NCBI RefSeq assembly: GCF_022899355.1
Contig: NZ_JALJCK010000003.1
Span: 434,001 to 498,000, forward strand
Reading direction: 5' to 3'
DNA: 64,000 nucleotides
Source: Shinella yambaruensis
GTDB lineage: Bacteria > Pseudomonadota > Alphaproteobacteria > Rhizobiales > Rhizobiaceae
Shown: positions 22,801-31,022 of the stretch, one piece after another
Position numbering within the stretch: position 1 is the first letter of the stretch
Layout: each line of letters begins with the position of its first letter
The notes under the pieces: model-generated
The model's database searches: none
The model's input: the letters and a program-made list of their open reading frames with translations, nothing else
What the model was told of the DNA's origin: nothing
Translations under genes and position numbers: made by a program

Positions 22801-23252
22801 GGCTTTCTCCGTAATAGAAAGACGGAACCGGCACGGACGGCGCAAAACGGGCGCGGTCAGGAACGGGGTTCCGGCAGGATTGCCGTGGGGCGACGAAAAG
22901 CGTCACACGACGAAGTAAAATGAAGAAACGGTGGGAATCTTGGTGGCGAAACGCCTACGCGAGAAGAGGCGTCAATCCAGCCGGGAGGCGCGGTCGATAC
23001 ATGGTATCCATAATGATCCTCCCTTTTCTCGCGTTGAAGATGCGCCTTGGTTAGCGCGAAACGACGCAATTTGCCAGCCGCTTTGTCGCAATTTCGTCTT
23101 TCCGGCCAATTCTGTTGCCCTGCCGCCACATCCGCGATGGCATCCCGCCGCTTTTCGCCGAAAGGCGGGTCGGTACCATCTTTTTGTCTTTCCGCGATTT
23201 TGAAGACGAAACCGCTTCGCACTTTGGCCGGAATTGCTGTAGGCGAGGCCGC
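22801..23252. other. Divergent intergenic region between exporter B and trmL
   Basis: This 450-bp gap contains no supported protein longer than the 18-residue candidate leader at 22955-23011. It must carry the promoters of exporter B and trmL. It also holds a small inverted repeat (ACGCCT / AGGCGT, 22951-22972) at the end of the leader frame. The longer open frames on both strands have no family resemblance. Confidence 0.5.
22955..23011 (-). CDS. Candidate upstream leader peptide of the ABC exporter gene
   Basis: An 18-codon frame (MDTMYRPRLPAGLTPLLA) is preceded by a strong Shine-Dalgarno GGGAGG with a 6-nt spacer, far better than most sites in the window. It lies 154 nt upstream of exporter B on the same strand. 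Several codons (CGA, TTG, CCT, CTT) are uncommon in this GC-rich genome. A small hairpin overlaps the stop. It may act as a translation-sensing leader or be an independent small protein; both are inference. Confidence 0.4.
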   Translation of the reverse strand: MDTMYRPRLPAGLTPLLA

Positions 23253-23714
23253 ATGTCCGCACTTCGCATCGCCCTCTACCAGCCCGACATTGCCGGCAAT
23301 ACCGGCACGATCCTGCGTTTCGCCGCCTGCCTCGGCCTTTCCGTCGACATCATCGAGCCGGCCGGCTTCGATATTTCCGACCGCAGCCTCAAGCGGGCCG
23401 GCATGGATTACCTTGCCGCCGTGACGCTGACGCGACATGTCAACTGGGAGCGATACGAGGCGTGGCGGCGGGAAAGCGGCCGCCGCCTTGTGCTCGCCTC
23501 GACCAAGGCCGCCCAACGCTACACGGATTTCGCCTACCGGCCGACCGACATCCTGCTCTTCGGCCGCGAAAGCGCCGGCGTGCCGGACCACGTGCATGAC
23601 AGGGCGGACGGCCGGGTGCTCATCCCCATGGTCGAGGGGCAGCGCTCCATCAATGTCGCGCTCGCCGCCGCGATGATCTGCGGCGAGGCCCTGCGCCAGA
23701 CGGGTTTTGCCTGA
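23253..23714 (+). CDS. trmL: tRNA (cytidine(34)-2'-O)-methyltransferase
   Basis: This 153-residue SPOUT-family enzyme methylates the wobble ribose of tRNA-Leu isoacceptors using S-adenosylmethionine. The short, single-domain architecture, the start MSALRIALYQPDIAGNTGTI and the knot motifs LLFGRESAGVPD and LIPMVEGQRSINVALAAAM are typical of TrmL. The ATG at 23253 gives the family length; the frame is open further upstream but without similarity. It is convergent with the MFS gene 76 bp away. Confidence 0.93.
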   Translation: MSALRIALYQPDIAGNTGTILRFAACLGLSVDIIEPAGFDISDRSLKRAGMDYLAAVTLTRHVNWERYEAWRRESGRRLVLASTKAAQRYTDFAYRPTDILLFGRESAGVPDHVHDRADGRVLIPMVEGQRSINVALAAAMICGEALRQTGFA

Positions 23715-23790
23715 CCGCACGCATTTCCTCTCCGTCCCGAATCGCAAAAGCGCTCCGCCCTTCCGGCTTCGCGCGGCTACGGGAATCGCC

Positions 23791-24999
23791 CTAGCCATCA
23801 CCCGGCCACAACCAGCGCAACGCGAAGGCCACGACGCCGAAGGCCAGCACGATGGCGCCGACAATAGCATAGGCGCCGTCGTAACCCGATACGGCGATCA
23901 GCGGCTGCGAGACGACGGGCGAGAGGAACTGGCCGGCAAAGATGCTGGACACCAGGAGGCCCGAGACGCGGCCACGCCGGGCCGGCGGAGCGAGCAGCAT
24001 CGCGGCGGCCGCGAAATTCGGCATGATCGTGCCCATGCAGACACCGGAGACGGCCATGGCCGCGAGCACGCCAGCATAGCTTTCCGCCCCCGAGAGCAGC
24101 AGGAACGACAGGCCGGCCGAGACGAAGCCGAGGCCGAAGACGCCCATGATGCCGGCGAGGCGCCGGAAGGGCGCGAAGGCGAGCGCGCTCACCACGCCGA
24201 CGAACTGGCCCGCGCCGATCGCCGTGCCGGCAAGGCTCGGGGCGGCAAAGCCGAGCGTTTCGAGGTAGAAGGGAAGCTGCGTCGGGATCATGTAGAAGGC
24301 GATCATGTTGACCGCGGCGGCGAGGAACAGCAAGGCGAGCAATGCGGTGGCGCGACCGCCGAGCCGGTCCGCCCCGGTGGCGGGGCCGGCCGGCCGCGCG
24401 CGGCGCGGCTCCGGCAGGAAGGCGAGTGCCGCCGGCACCAGCAGGACCGCCACCGTGTAGATGAGGAACGGCCCGCGCCAGTGGACCTCCGCAAGGAAAC
24501 CGCCGCCGGTGAGGAAAATCGTGCCGCCGACGCCGACGAAGGCCTGCTGCAGGCCCATGTAGCGATCACGCGCCGCGCCCTGGAAGAAATCGCCGACCAG
24601 CGCCGTCGTCGCCGTCATGATGCCGCCGACCGCAATGCCGAGCGCGGCGCGCCCGACCAGGAGGCCGGGCAGCGTATCGAGGACGAGGCCGGACGCCCCC
24701 GCAATGGCGAACAGCGCAAGCGAGACCGTGAGCAGCGGCTTGCGGCCGAAACGATCGACCAGGAAGCCGGCCGCCGGAGAGAACAGCGCGATGAAGACCG
24801 CAGGCAGCGTCAGCACCAGCCGGCTGAGCAGCGCGACATTCTCCACATCGGCGAACCGCGCCGCGATGCCCGGCAGCGAGGCGGAAATCGTCGCGCCGGA
24901 CATGATGGTGAGCGTGCTGATGAAGAGCAGCGTCGAGTTGCGCCGGAGATCTGCCGGGGAGCGGGCGACCTCCGCTGCCGCATAGTGTTCCGGCTTCAT
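23791..24999 (-). CDS. MFS efflux transporter in a SoxR-controlled operon
   Basis: This 402-residue major facilitator has about 12 helices and the loop 2-3 motif A (GFLVDRFGRKPLL), placing it among drug:H+ antiporters of the DHA1 type. It begins within the 3' end of the upstream FMN reductase gene (4-bp overlap), so the two are translationally coupled. The operon promoter carries a SoxR box (see 25604-25634), which fits export of a redox-active compound such as a phenazine, quinone or similar. The specific substrate is unknown. Confidence 0.9.
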   Translation of the reverse strand: MKPEHYAAAEVARSPADLRRNSTLLFISTLTIMSGATISASLPGIAARFADVENVALLSRLVLTLPAVFIALFSPAAGFLVDRFGRKPLLTVSLALFAIAGASGLVLDTLPGLLVGRAALGIAVGGIMTATTALVGDFFQGAARDRYMGLQQAFVGVGGTIFLTGGGFLAEVHWRGPFLIYTVAVLLVPAALAFLPEPRRARPAGPATGADRLGGRATALLALLFLAAAVNMIAFYMIPTQLPFYLETLGFAAPSLAGTAIGAGQFVGVVSALAFAPFRRLAGIMGVFGLGFVSAGLSFLLLSGAESYAGVLAAMAVSGVCMGTIMPNFAAAAMLLAPPARRGRVSGLLVSSIFAGQFLSPVVSQPLIAVSGYDGAYAIVGAIVLAFGVVAFALRWLWPGDG

Positions 25000-25568
25000 G
25001 CTGCGGCCTCGTCATAGCGCGTCGCGATGCGCGCCGCCTTCAGCGCGTTCGCCCACCAGGTCAGGCGCTTCATCAGGACGGCAAGCTGGCCGTTGAGCTG
25101 GCCTTGTCGGAAAGGGTTGCCGACCGGGTCGAAATGCGTCCAGGCATGGGCAAGGCTCACCGTCTCGCGGATCGCCACCGCATGTAGCTCGGCAAAGACC
25201 AGCCGCAGCTGCTCGACGGCGCGCAGGCCGCCGGAGACGCCGCCATAGGCGATGAAGGCGATCGGCTTGGCATGCCAGGGGCGGAAGCAGCTGTCGATGA
25301 TCGCCTTCAACGCCGCCGGATAGGCATGGTTGTATTCCGGCGTGACGATCAGGAAGGCATCCGCCTGCGAAGTCCGGCTTTCGACCAGCTCTGCCGAGGC
25401 CTCGTCGAGGCCGCCGGGCGTGAAGGCCAGCTCCATCGGGTCGATGCGCACGATGTTGAACTGGCCGAAACCGGCGAGTTCAGGCTCCAGCCATCCCGCG
25501 ATCGTATCGGCAAAGCGCCCTTCGCGGCCGCTGCCATAGATGAGGGCGATCGTCAGTCTGTCAGTCAT
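24996..25568 (-). CDS. NADPH-dependent FMN reductase family protein
   Basis: This 190-residue flavodoxin-fold oxidoreductase starts [21 protein letters not shown] with the FMN phosphate-binding loop GSGREGR. It also carries the [20 protein letters not shown] segment characteristic of the NADPH-dependent FMN/quinone reductase (ArsH/SsuE-like) fold. It is the first gene of a two-gene operon with the MFS transporter and is divergent from soxR, 71 bp away. It probably reduces quinones or other redox-cycling compounds, as expected for a SoxR target; this is inference from context. Confidence 0.9.
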   Translation of the reverse strand: MTDRLTIALIYGSGREGRFADTIAGWLEPELAGFGQFNIVRIDPMELAFTPGGLDEASAELVESRTSQADAFLIVTPEYNHAYPAALKAIIDSCFRPWHAKPIAFIAYGGVSGGLRAVEQLRLVFAELHAVAIRETVSLAHAWTHFDPVGNPFRQGQLNGQLAVLMKRLTWWANALKAARIATRYDEAAA

Positions 25569-25603
25569 GCGGCGGCTCCGTCTTGGAAATGCGAGGAGCC
25601 GCT

Positions 25604-25634
25604 GGTATAAAACCTCAACTTAAGTTGAGGTCAA
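25604..25634 (-). promoter_or_regulatory. SoxR-dependent promoter with palindromic SoxR box
   Basis: On the minus strand TTGACC (-35, 25629-25634) and TATACC (-10, 25604-25609) are separated by 19 bp, the over-long spacing diagnostic of MerR/SoxR promoters. The spacer contains most of an uninterrupted 20-bp palindrome (25612-25631, centre CAACTTAAGTTG), very close to the known SoxR site. It drives the FMN reductase/MFS operon and may also autoregulate soxR on the other strand. Confidence 0.88.
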
Positions 25635-25639
25635 CAGCC

Positions 25640-26101
25640 ATGACGGAAAAATGTCCGAGGACCGGCATGCCCCGGGAACTCAGCGTCGGCGAGGTCGCCG
25701 AGCGTAGCGGCATCGCGGTCTCCACCTTGCATTTCTACGAGACGAAGGGGCTCATCCACAGCCAGCGCAACCGCGGCAACCAGCGGCGCTATCCGCGCAG
25801 CATCCTGCGCCGGGTGGCGGTGATCAAGGTGGCGCAGCGCACCGGCATTCCGCTTTCGGAGATCGCCGACGCCCTGTCGGTCCTGCCGCACGACCGGCCG
25901 CTGACGAGCCTCGACTGGCGCAAGCTCTCGGAGACCTGGCGCCGCCAGCTCGACGAGCGCATCGCGCGCCTGACGAAGCTGCGCAACCAGCTCGACGGCT
26001 GCATCGGCTGCGGCTGCCTGTCGATGCAGGAATGCCCGCTGCGCAACCCGCTGGACGAACTGGCCGCCGAAGGGCCGGGCCCGAGGCTGCTCGAGCCCTG
26101 A
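25640..26101 (+). CDS. soxR: Redox-sensitive transcriptional activator SoxR
   Basis: This 153-residue MerR-family regulator has an N-terminal winged helix ([21 protein letters not shown]), a dimerisation coiled coil (residues about 85-120) and the [2Fe-2S] cluster motif C-x2-C-x-C-x5-C in [12 protein letters not shown]. Oxidation of the cluster by redox-active compounds lets SoxR untwist the over-long promoter spacer and activate transcription. The ATG at 25640 (MTEKCPRTG) lies just after the SoxR box, so the operator overlaps its own promoter region. The target is almost certainly the divergent reductase/MFS operon, as no soxS is present in this lineage. Confidence 0.96.
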   Translation: MTEKCPRTGMPRELSVGEVAERSGIAVSTLHFYETKGLIHSQRNRGNQRRYPRSILRRVAVIKVAQRTGIPLSEIADALSVLPHDRPLTSLDWRKLSETWRRQLDERIARLTKLRNQLDGCIGCGCLSMQECPLRNPLDELAAEGPGPRLLEP

Positions 26102-26139
26102 CCTTCAGGAACGCGCGACCGCGGCTTGATGGGATCGGC

Positions 26140-27420
26140 TCAGTCCAGCCGCGTGGCGAGCAGCTTGTCGACGCGGCGGCCGTCCATGTCGACGACCTCG
26201 AAGCGCCAGCCCTGCGTTTCCGTGACCTCACCGGTCTTCGGCAGCTTCTGCAGCGATTCGATGACGAGGCCGGCGGCGGTCTGGTAGCTGCGGCGGGCCG
26301 GCAGCTGCAGGCCGAGGCGATCGGCCATCTCGTCGATCGGCATGGCGCCGGCGATCAGCCAGGAGCCGTCCTCGCGCTGCACGGCATAGTCGTCGTCGCC
26401 TTCCTCGATATCGGCGCGGAACACGCCGGCAATCGCCTCCAGCACGTCGGCGGGCGTGATGACGCCCTCGAAGTGGCCGTATTCGTCGTGGACCAGCATC
26501 ATCGGCACTTCGGAAGTGCGCAGCTTGTCGAGCACGCGCATCGCGTCCATCGTGTCCGGCACGATCGGCGCGGGGCGGATGAAGGCGCGGATATCGAGCG
26601 GCTGGCCGGCCAGCACGGCCGAGAGCAGCTCGCGCTTCTGCACGATGCCGACGATCGTCTCCGGCCCGCCATCGGCGACCGGCAGACGGGAATGCTGGCT
26701 CTCGTTGAGGGTCTGGTGGATTTCCTCCATCGTGTCGCCGAGATCGATCCAGTCGACATCGTTGCGCGGCGTCATGAGACCGCGCGCCTCGCGGTCGGAA
26801 AAGCGCATGACGCCGGCGATCATCAGCTTTTCGCCGCCCTCGATGACGCCGGCAGCCTCCGCTTCGGCGACGATGGTCTTGATTTCCTCGTCGGTGACGA
26901 CGCTCTCGGCAACCTCGTGCTGGCCGGTGAGGCGGAAGATCAGCCGCGTCGAGGCGTCGAGGATCCAGACCGCCGGGGCGCCGATCTTGGAGAGCAGCGA
27001 CATGGCCGGCGCGACGAGCGCGGCGAAGCGCTCCGGGTTCTTCAGCGCGATCTGCTTGGGCACCAGCTCGCCGACCACCACCGAAAGATAGGTGATGATG
27101 AAGATGACGATACCGTAGCCGAGCGGATCGGCCAGCCAGTCCGGCACACCCTCGGCATAGAGGATGTCACGCAGGCGCCCGCCGAGCGCGGCACCCGAAA
27201 AGGCACCGGCGAGAATGCCGATGAGGGTGATGCCGATCTGGACGGTGGAGAGGAACTTTCCGGGGTGGTCCGCCAGCTTCAGCGCGGCGGCGGCGCCGCG
27301 CGAGCCCTGCGCGGCCATGGTCTTCAGGCGCGGTTTTCGCGCGGAGACGATGGAAAGTTCGGAAAGGGCGAAGACCCCGTTGAAGAGGATGAGGAAGACA
27401 GCAATCGCGAGTTCGAACAA
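26140..27420 (-). CDS. CNNM/CorC (HlyC/TlyC) family transporter
   Basis: This 426-residue protein has an N-terminal DUF21 membrane domain (residues 1-190, four helices), a tandem CBS pair (about 210-330, for example RLPVADGGPETIVGIVQKRELL) and a C-terminal CorC_HlyC domain (about 345-420). CNNM proteins are linked to Mg2+ and Co2+ efflux, although the family was first called hemolysin-like. The start MFELAIAVFLILFNGVF begins directly with the first helix. It is monocistronic and convergent with soxR. Confidence 0.92.
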   Translation of the reverse strand: MFELAIAVFLILFNGVFALSELSIVSARKPRLKTMAAQGSRGAAAALKLADHPGKFLSTVQIGITLIGILAGAFSGAALGGRLRDILYAEGVPDWLADPLGYGIVIFIITYLSVVVGELVPKQIALKNPERFAALVAPAMSLLSKIGAPAVWILDASTRLIFRLTGQHEVAESVVTDEEIKTIVAEAEAAGVIEGGEKLMIAGVMRFSDREARGLMTPRNDVDWIDLGDTMEEIHQTLNESQHSRLPVADGGPETIVGIVQKRELLSAVLAGQPLDIRAFIRPAPIVPDTMDAMRVLDKLRTSEVPMMLVHDEYGHFEGVITPADVLEAIAGVFRADIEEGDDDYAVQREDGSWLIAGAMPIDEMADRLGLQLPARRSYQTAAGLVIESLQKLPKTGEVTETQGWRFEVVDMDGRRVDKLLATRLD

Positions 27421-27532
27421 GGACTGTGAGCCGTGCTTCTGAACCGCAACGGCGCCTTTCTGTTGATGACGATGGCCGCAAGATAGGGGCGCGGCGGGCC
27501 GCCGTCAATCGAACTTGCCGATCACGGTCGCG

Positions 27533-28405
27533 TCAGGTGGGGATCACGAGCATTTCGAGGAGGATGTCGCGCAGCCGCCCGACCGGCGCGGACGGCGCCG
27601 CCTCGGCCGTGTGCAGCATCAGGTCGACGCTGCCGAGCGCCGGCAATCCGGCCCGTTGCGGGTCGAGCACGCGCAGATGCGCGGGCATGCCGGTGGTGGT
27701 GCGGATCGTCACGCCGAGCCCGGCCGTCACCGCCGCCCAGAGCCCGGCAAGGCCGGGGCTGGAAAAGACCTGCCGCCACTCCCGCCCGGCCGCCGAAAGC
27801 GCATCGACGGCGGCGGCCCGGAACGAACAGGGCGGATCGAAGGCGATGAGCGGCACCGGTTCCCCGGCGGAGACGTCGTAGTCCGCCGCCGCGATCCAGA
27901 CGATCGGATGGGTGGCGATGTGCCGGCAATGCGCGCTTTTCTGCCCGCCCCAGGTGACGGCCATGTCGAGGTCGCCGCGCTCCACCGCCGCCACCAGCCT
28001 GGCGCCGCGATCGACCCGCGCCTCGACGCGCAGCTTCGGATGCGCCCGGGAAAAGCGGCCGAGCACCGGCGGCAGCGACGTCTCGGCAAAGTCCTGCGGA
28101 ATGCCGAGCCGCAGCCAGCCGTCGAGCGCCCGGCTGGAGCCGAGCATCATCATCGCCTCGTCGTTCAAGTCGAGGATACGCACCGCATAGTCATGCAGCG
28201 CCTCGCCGGCATCGGTGAGCGCAAGGCCCCGGCCCTGTTTGGTGAAAAGCGTCTGGCCGCTGAGATCGGCAAGCTTCTTCAGTTGCAGGCTGACGGCCGG
28301 CGGCGTTCGCCCCAGCGCCTCCGCGGCTTTCGCAAAGCTGCCGAGCCGCACCCCTGTGACGAAGGTGCGCAGCACGTCCATGTCGAAGTTGCGGGGCGAA
28401 ACCAT
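27533..28405 (-). CDS. LysR family transcriptional regulator
   Basis: The 290-residue protein has the LysR winged helix at residues about 5-65 (LRTFVTGVRLGSFAKAAEALGRTPPAVSLQLKK, quoted in two parts by position) and a periplasmic-binding-protein-like effector domain. The N-terminus is MVSPRNFDMDVLRTFVTG; an internal Met at residue 9 is an alternative. It is divergent from the tautomerase gene across a 95-bp AT-richer gap that should contain its binding site. The effector is unknown. Confidence 0.92.
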   Translation of the reverse strand: MVSPRNFDMDVLRTFVTGVRLGSFAKAAEALGRTPPAVSLQLKKLADLSGQTLFTKQGRGLALTDAGEALHDYAVRILDLNDEAMMMLGSSRALDGWLRLGIPQDFAETSLPPVLGRFSRAHPKLRVEARVDRGARLVAAVERGDLDMAVTWGGQKSAHCRHIATHPIVWIAAADYDVSAGEPVPLIAFDPPCSFRAAAVDALSAAGREWRQVFSSPGLAGLWAAVTAGLGVTIRTTTGMPAHLRVLDPQRAGLPALGSVDLMLHTAEAAPSAPVGRLRDILLEMLVIPT

Positions 28406-28500
28406 TCAGTTTTCCAAAACCATATCTGCAATGCTTCTCAATTTTAAAAACGATAGTCGCGCAATAGGCTCATCCCGTCAACACGAGACAGGAGACGACC

Positions 28501-28893
28501 ATGCCCTTCCTCCATATCCGCCTCGCCGGCAGGAACCTGACCGACGGCGAGCGCCTGCACCTCCAGGACGAGGCCACCCGCCTTGCCGTCACGCTGCTCG
28601 GCAAGCGCGCCGAAGCGACCGCGGCCCTGGTCGAGGGAACACCGATCGCCGACTGGACCATCGGCGCGCGCCGGCAGAAGGTGGCCGGCCATTTCGAGAT
28701 CCTGATCAGCGAGGGCACGAACACGGCGGAGGAGAAGGCCCGCTTCATCGCGGCCGCCTATGCCCTGCTGGAAGAAACGCTGGGCGCGCATCTCAATCCG
28801 GTGACCTATGTCGTCATCCGCGATATCGCGACGGACAGCTGGGGCTATGGCGGCCAAACGCAGGAAAGCCGGCGCGTTGCCGTTGCGGCATGA
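28501..28893 (+). CDS. Tautomerase family protein (4-oxalocrotonate tautomerase fold)
   Basis: This 130-residue protein begins MPFLHIRLAGRNLT, so removal of the initiator Met would expose Pro1, the catalytic base of the tautomerase superfamily. The second half (KVAGHFEILISEGTNTAEEK, PVTYVVIRDIATDSWGYGG) looks like a duplicated beta-alpha-beta unit. This is the double-length form, roughly two 4-OT subunits fused. The divergent LysR gene probably controls it. The substrate is not evident. Confidence 0.88.
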   Translation: MPFLHIRLAGRNLTDGERLHLQDEATRLAVTLLGKRAEATAALVEGTPIADWTIGARRQKVAGHFEILISEGTNTAEEKARFIAAAYALLEETLGAHLNPVTYVVIRDIATDSWGYGGQTQESRRVAVAA

Positions 28894-28897
28894 AGCG

Positions 28898-29155
28898 TCA
28901 GTCGGCGCTCGGCAGGCGGCGCATGGTGAACTCGATGCGGTCGCCCTCCATGGCGCGCCAGCTCTCGACCTCGGTCCAGTAGGCGGCCTTCGGCCAGAGG
29001 TCGAACCATTCGCGCGCCTTCTCCCGCGCCGCCTGCCGGTCGAGGCAGAAGGTCTCGCGGACGAAATGGCCCTCGCCGGCGGGTTTTTCGCGACGGCGAC
29101 GCTCGATATGGCGCCGGAGCCCTTCGAGAGGGGGTGGACCGGGAACACGCGCCAT
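28898..29155 (-). CDS. Small basic protein of unknown function
   Basis: The 85-residue product starts MARVPGPPPLEGLRRHIERR and is rich in Arg and Glu, with an alpha-helical middle and a tail of strand-like character (WRAMEGDRIEFTMRRLP). I do not recognise the family. The ATG at 29155 gives a compact protein; longer starts in the frame run antisense to hemF and are unlikely. It is convergent with the tautomerase gene (4 bp apart) and divergent from hemF, with 171 bp between their starts. Confidence 0.6.
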   Translation of the reverse strand: MARVPGPPPLEGLRRHIERRRREKPAGEGHFVRETFCLDRQAAREKAREWFDLWPKAAYWTEVESWRAMEGDRIEFTMRRLPSAD

Positions 29156-29326
29156 GCAGATTTCCTCCTGGCAGCACATTCGACGGAAGAAACATAAGCC
29201 GCCCCCGCGCATTTTGCGAGTCCCGCCGTCCCCAGCCGATGCCCCGCCCGCGGTTGCCAAACGGCGCAAAGTTTTGGACTGTGGCGAAAATGCGATTCGG
29301 CGGGCTGCCCGCCAGCGGGAAGCACC

Positions 29327-30238
29327 ATGGAACGACCAGACCTGCCGAAGGGCCTGCCCGAGGACATCGAAGAGAAGAAGAATGCCGCCCGCGCCTGGTT
29401 CGAGCGGCTGCGCGACGCGATCTGCGCCAGCTTCGAGGCGATCGAGGACGACCTGCAGGGGCCGCTCTCCGACATGCGGCCCGGCCGCTTCGCCGGCAAG
29501 GACTGGCTGCGCGAGGGGGGCGAAGGCGGCGGCGGACGCATGTCGATGATGGAAGGCCGCGTCTTCGAGAAGGTCGGCGTGCACACGTCCACCGTCCACG
29601 GCGAATTCTCGCCGGAGTTCCGCGGCCAGATCCCCGGCGCCAGCGAGGACCCGCGCTTCTGGGCCTCCGGCATCTCGCTCATCGCCCATCCGGTGAACCC
29701 CAACGTGCCCGCCGTGCACATGAACACGCGCATGGTCGTGACCACCAGCCGCTGGTTCGGCGGCGGGGCGGACCTGACGCCGGTGCTCGACCGCCGCCGC
29801 GTGATGGACGACCCGGACACCACGCTCTTCCACAAGGCGATGGAGATCGCCTGCAACCGCCATCCCGTCGCCGACCACCGGAAATTCAAGGAATGGTGCG
29901 ACGACTACTTCTTCCTGAAGCACCGGGGCGAACCGCGCGGCACCGGCGGCATCTTCTACGACTGGCTGCATTCGCCGGAAGAGCTCGGCGGCTGGGACGC
30001 CGACTTCGCGTTCACGCAGGATGTCGGCCGGGCCTTCGCCATGGTCTATCCGAAGATCGTGCGCGCGAACTTCAACAAGGGCTGGACGGAAGAGGACCGT
30101 GACGAGCAGCTCGTGCGGCGCGGCCGCTATGTCGAGTTCAACCTGCTCTACGACCGCGGCACGATCTTCGGCCTCAAGACGGGCGGCAATGTCGAATCGA
30201 TCCTCTCCTCGCTGCCCCCGGTGGTGCGCTGGCCCTGA
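29327..30238 (+). CDS. hemF: Oxygen-dependent coproporphyrinogen III oxidase
   Basis: The 303-residue enzyme converts coproporphyrinogen III to protoporphyrinogen IX with O2 in haem synthesis. It has the conserved stretches [39 protein letters not shown] and [18 protein letters not shown], with His and Arg residues of the active site in place. Length matches the family (about 300). The start [13 protein letters not shown] is well supported. Aerobic HemF complements the oxygen-independent HemN elsewhere in most rhizobia. No other haem genes are adjacent. Confidence 0.97.
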   Translation: MERPDLPKGLPEDIEEKKNAARAWFERLRDAICASFEAIEDDLQGPLSDMRPGRFAGKDWLREGGEGGGGRMSMMEGRVFEKVGVHTSTVHGEFSPEFRGQIPGASEDPRFWASGISLIAHPVNPNVPAVHMNTRMVVTTSRWFGGGADLTPVLDRRRVMDDPDTTLFHKAMEIACNRHPVADHRKFKEWCDDYFFLKHRGEPRGTGGIFYDWLHSPEELGGWDADFAFTQDVGRAFAMVYPKIVRANFNKGWTEEDRDEQLVRRGRYVEFNLLYDRGTIFGLKTGGNVESILSSLPPVVRWP

Positions 30239-30323
30239 AGGCCGGCCCTCGCCGCCTTGTGATTACAGATCCGCGCCGTCCATGGTATGATGCCGCCTGC
30301 ATGAGTCCATGGAGGAAGCAGTC

Positions 30324-30572
30324 ATGAAGATTGCAGCACAAGAGGCAATGCAGGCGGGTCCCGACCCGAAATCCCCCGAATTTCTCGATCGTTTCGCCGA
30401 AACCATCCGCGCCGAGAGCGGGCTCGACCTGCCGCACGCCTATTTCGTCGAGGAAGCCCGGCTGCGGCTTGCCAGCGGCGTGGTTCACCACCTCGTCGAT
30501 CACCACACGACCCCGGCCCAGTTCCAGTCGTCCTGCTGCTTCGACGCCTGGGCGAAGGACGACGCGGCCTGA
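30324..30572 (+). CDS. Small hypothetical protein
   Basis: The 82-residue product (MKIAAQEAMQAGPDPKSPEF) has two likely helices and a His/Cys-containing middle (GVVHHLVDHHTTPAQFQSSCC). The clustered His and Cys residues may bind metal, which is speculation. I do not recognise the family. The ATG at 30324 is preferred to 30309 because AGGAAG lies a suitable distance upstream. It follows hemF by 86 bp on the same strand and precedes another small protein gene. Confidence 0.6.
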   Translation: MKIAAQEAMQAGPDPKSPEFLDRFAETIRAESGLDLPHAYFVEEARLRLASGVVHHLVDHHTTPAQFQSSCCFDAWAKDDAA

Positions 30573-30605
30573 CAATGGCCGCCCGCAAAAGCGGCGATGA
30601 ATCCG

Positions 30606-30634
30606 CGCCCGGGGCGGAACCCCGGGCGGCTTTC
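30606..30634 (+). terminator. Probable intrinsic terminator
   Basis: A perfect 9-bp stem CGCCCGGGG / CCCCGGGCG with a 5-nt loop is followed by GGCTTTCG, a short T tract. It lies 34 bp after the stop of the 82-residue protein. The weak T run lowers confidence. Confidence 0.5.
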
Positions 30635-30737
30635 GCCGTTTCTCGGGACGGCCAACCGAGCCATCGGCCCGGCCGCGATTTGGCCGGCGGGCCCTCATCT
30701 GCTACACTGGTTCCGTTGAAACGACAGGAGATAGGTC

Positions 30738-30929
30738 ATGAGACTTTTTGAATGCGGTTCACTCGTCCCCGGATGCGACTGGCATACGCGGGCCAATGAC
30801 GACGCCGAAGTCGTCCGCCGCGCGGTCGAGCACATGCGCGCCGTCCATGGTGAGGCGATCATCCGGGAAAGCATGGTCGACCACATCAAGGAACGCATCG
30901 TCGACGAGAAGGCGGCCGACGCCGCCTGA
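30738..30929 (+). CDS. DUF1059 domain-containing small protein
   Basis: The 63-residue product matches DUF1059 throughout: MRLFECGSLVPGCDWHTRAN with paired Cys residues, then a His-containing helix (VRRAVEHMRAVHGEA). These small proteins are often described as predicted metal-binding proteins, based on the C-x6-C and His pattern; experimental data are scarce. It ends before a palindromic hairpin at 30969 and the convergent cca gene. Confidence 0.85.
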   Translation: MRLFECGSLVPGCDWHTRANDDAEVVRRAVEHMRAVHGEAIIRESMVDHIKERIVDEKAADAA

Positions 30930-30968
30930 CGGGCAGCGCCCCCGCAAGCCCCTTGTCGATCTGCCCCA

Positions 30969-30991
30969 CCTTCTCCCCGCCGGGGAGAAGG
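30969..30991. repeat. Palindromic hairpin of the CTCCCCG family
   Basis: A near-perfect stem CCTTCTCCCCG / CGGGGAGAAGG with a 1-nt centre lies between the convergent 3' ends of the DUF1059 and cca genes. It is the same core as at 3655, 14546, 41317 and 41401, and may serve as a bidirectional terminator. Confidence 0.7.
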
Positions 30992-31022
30992 AAATTGTCG
31001 GTGTGACTGGACGTTCCTGCTT

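Noticed and set aside
22931..23203. Open frame of about 90 codons in the exporter B-trmL gap
   Set aside because: No ribosome site, no family resemblance and a codon pattern unlike neighbouring genes.
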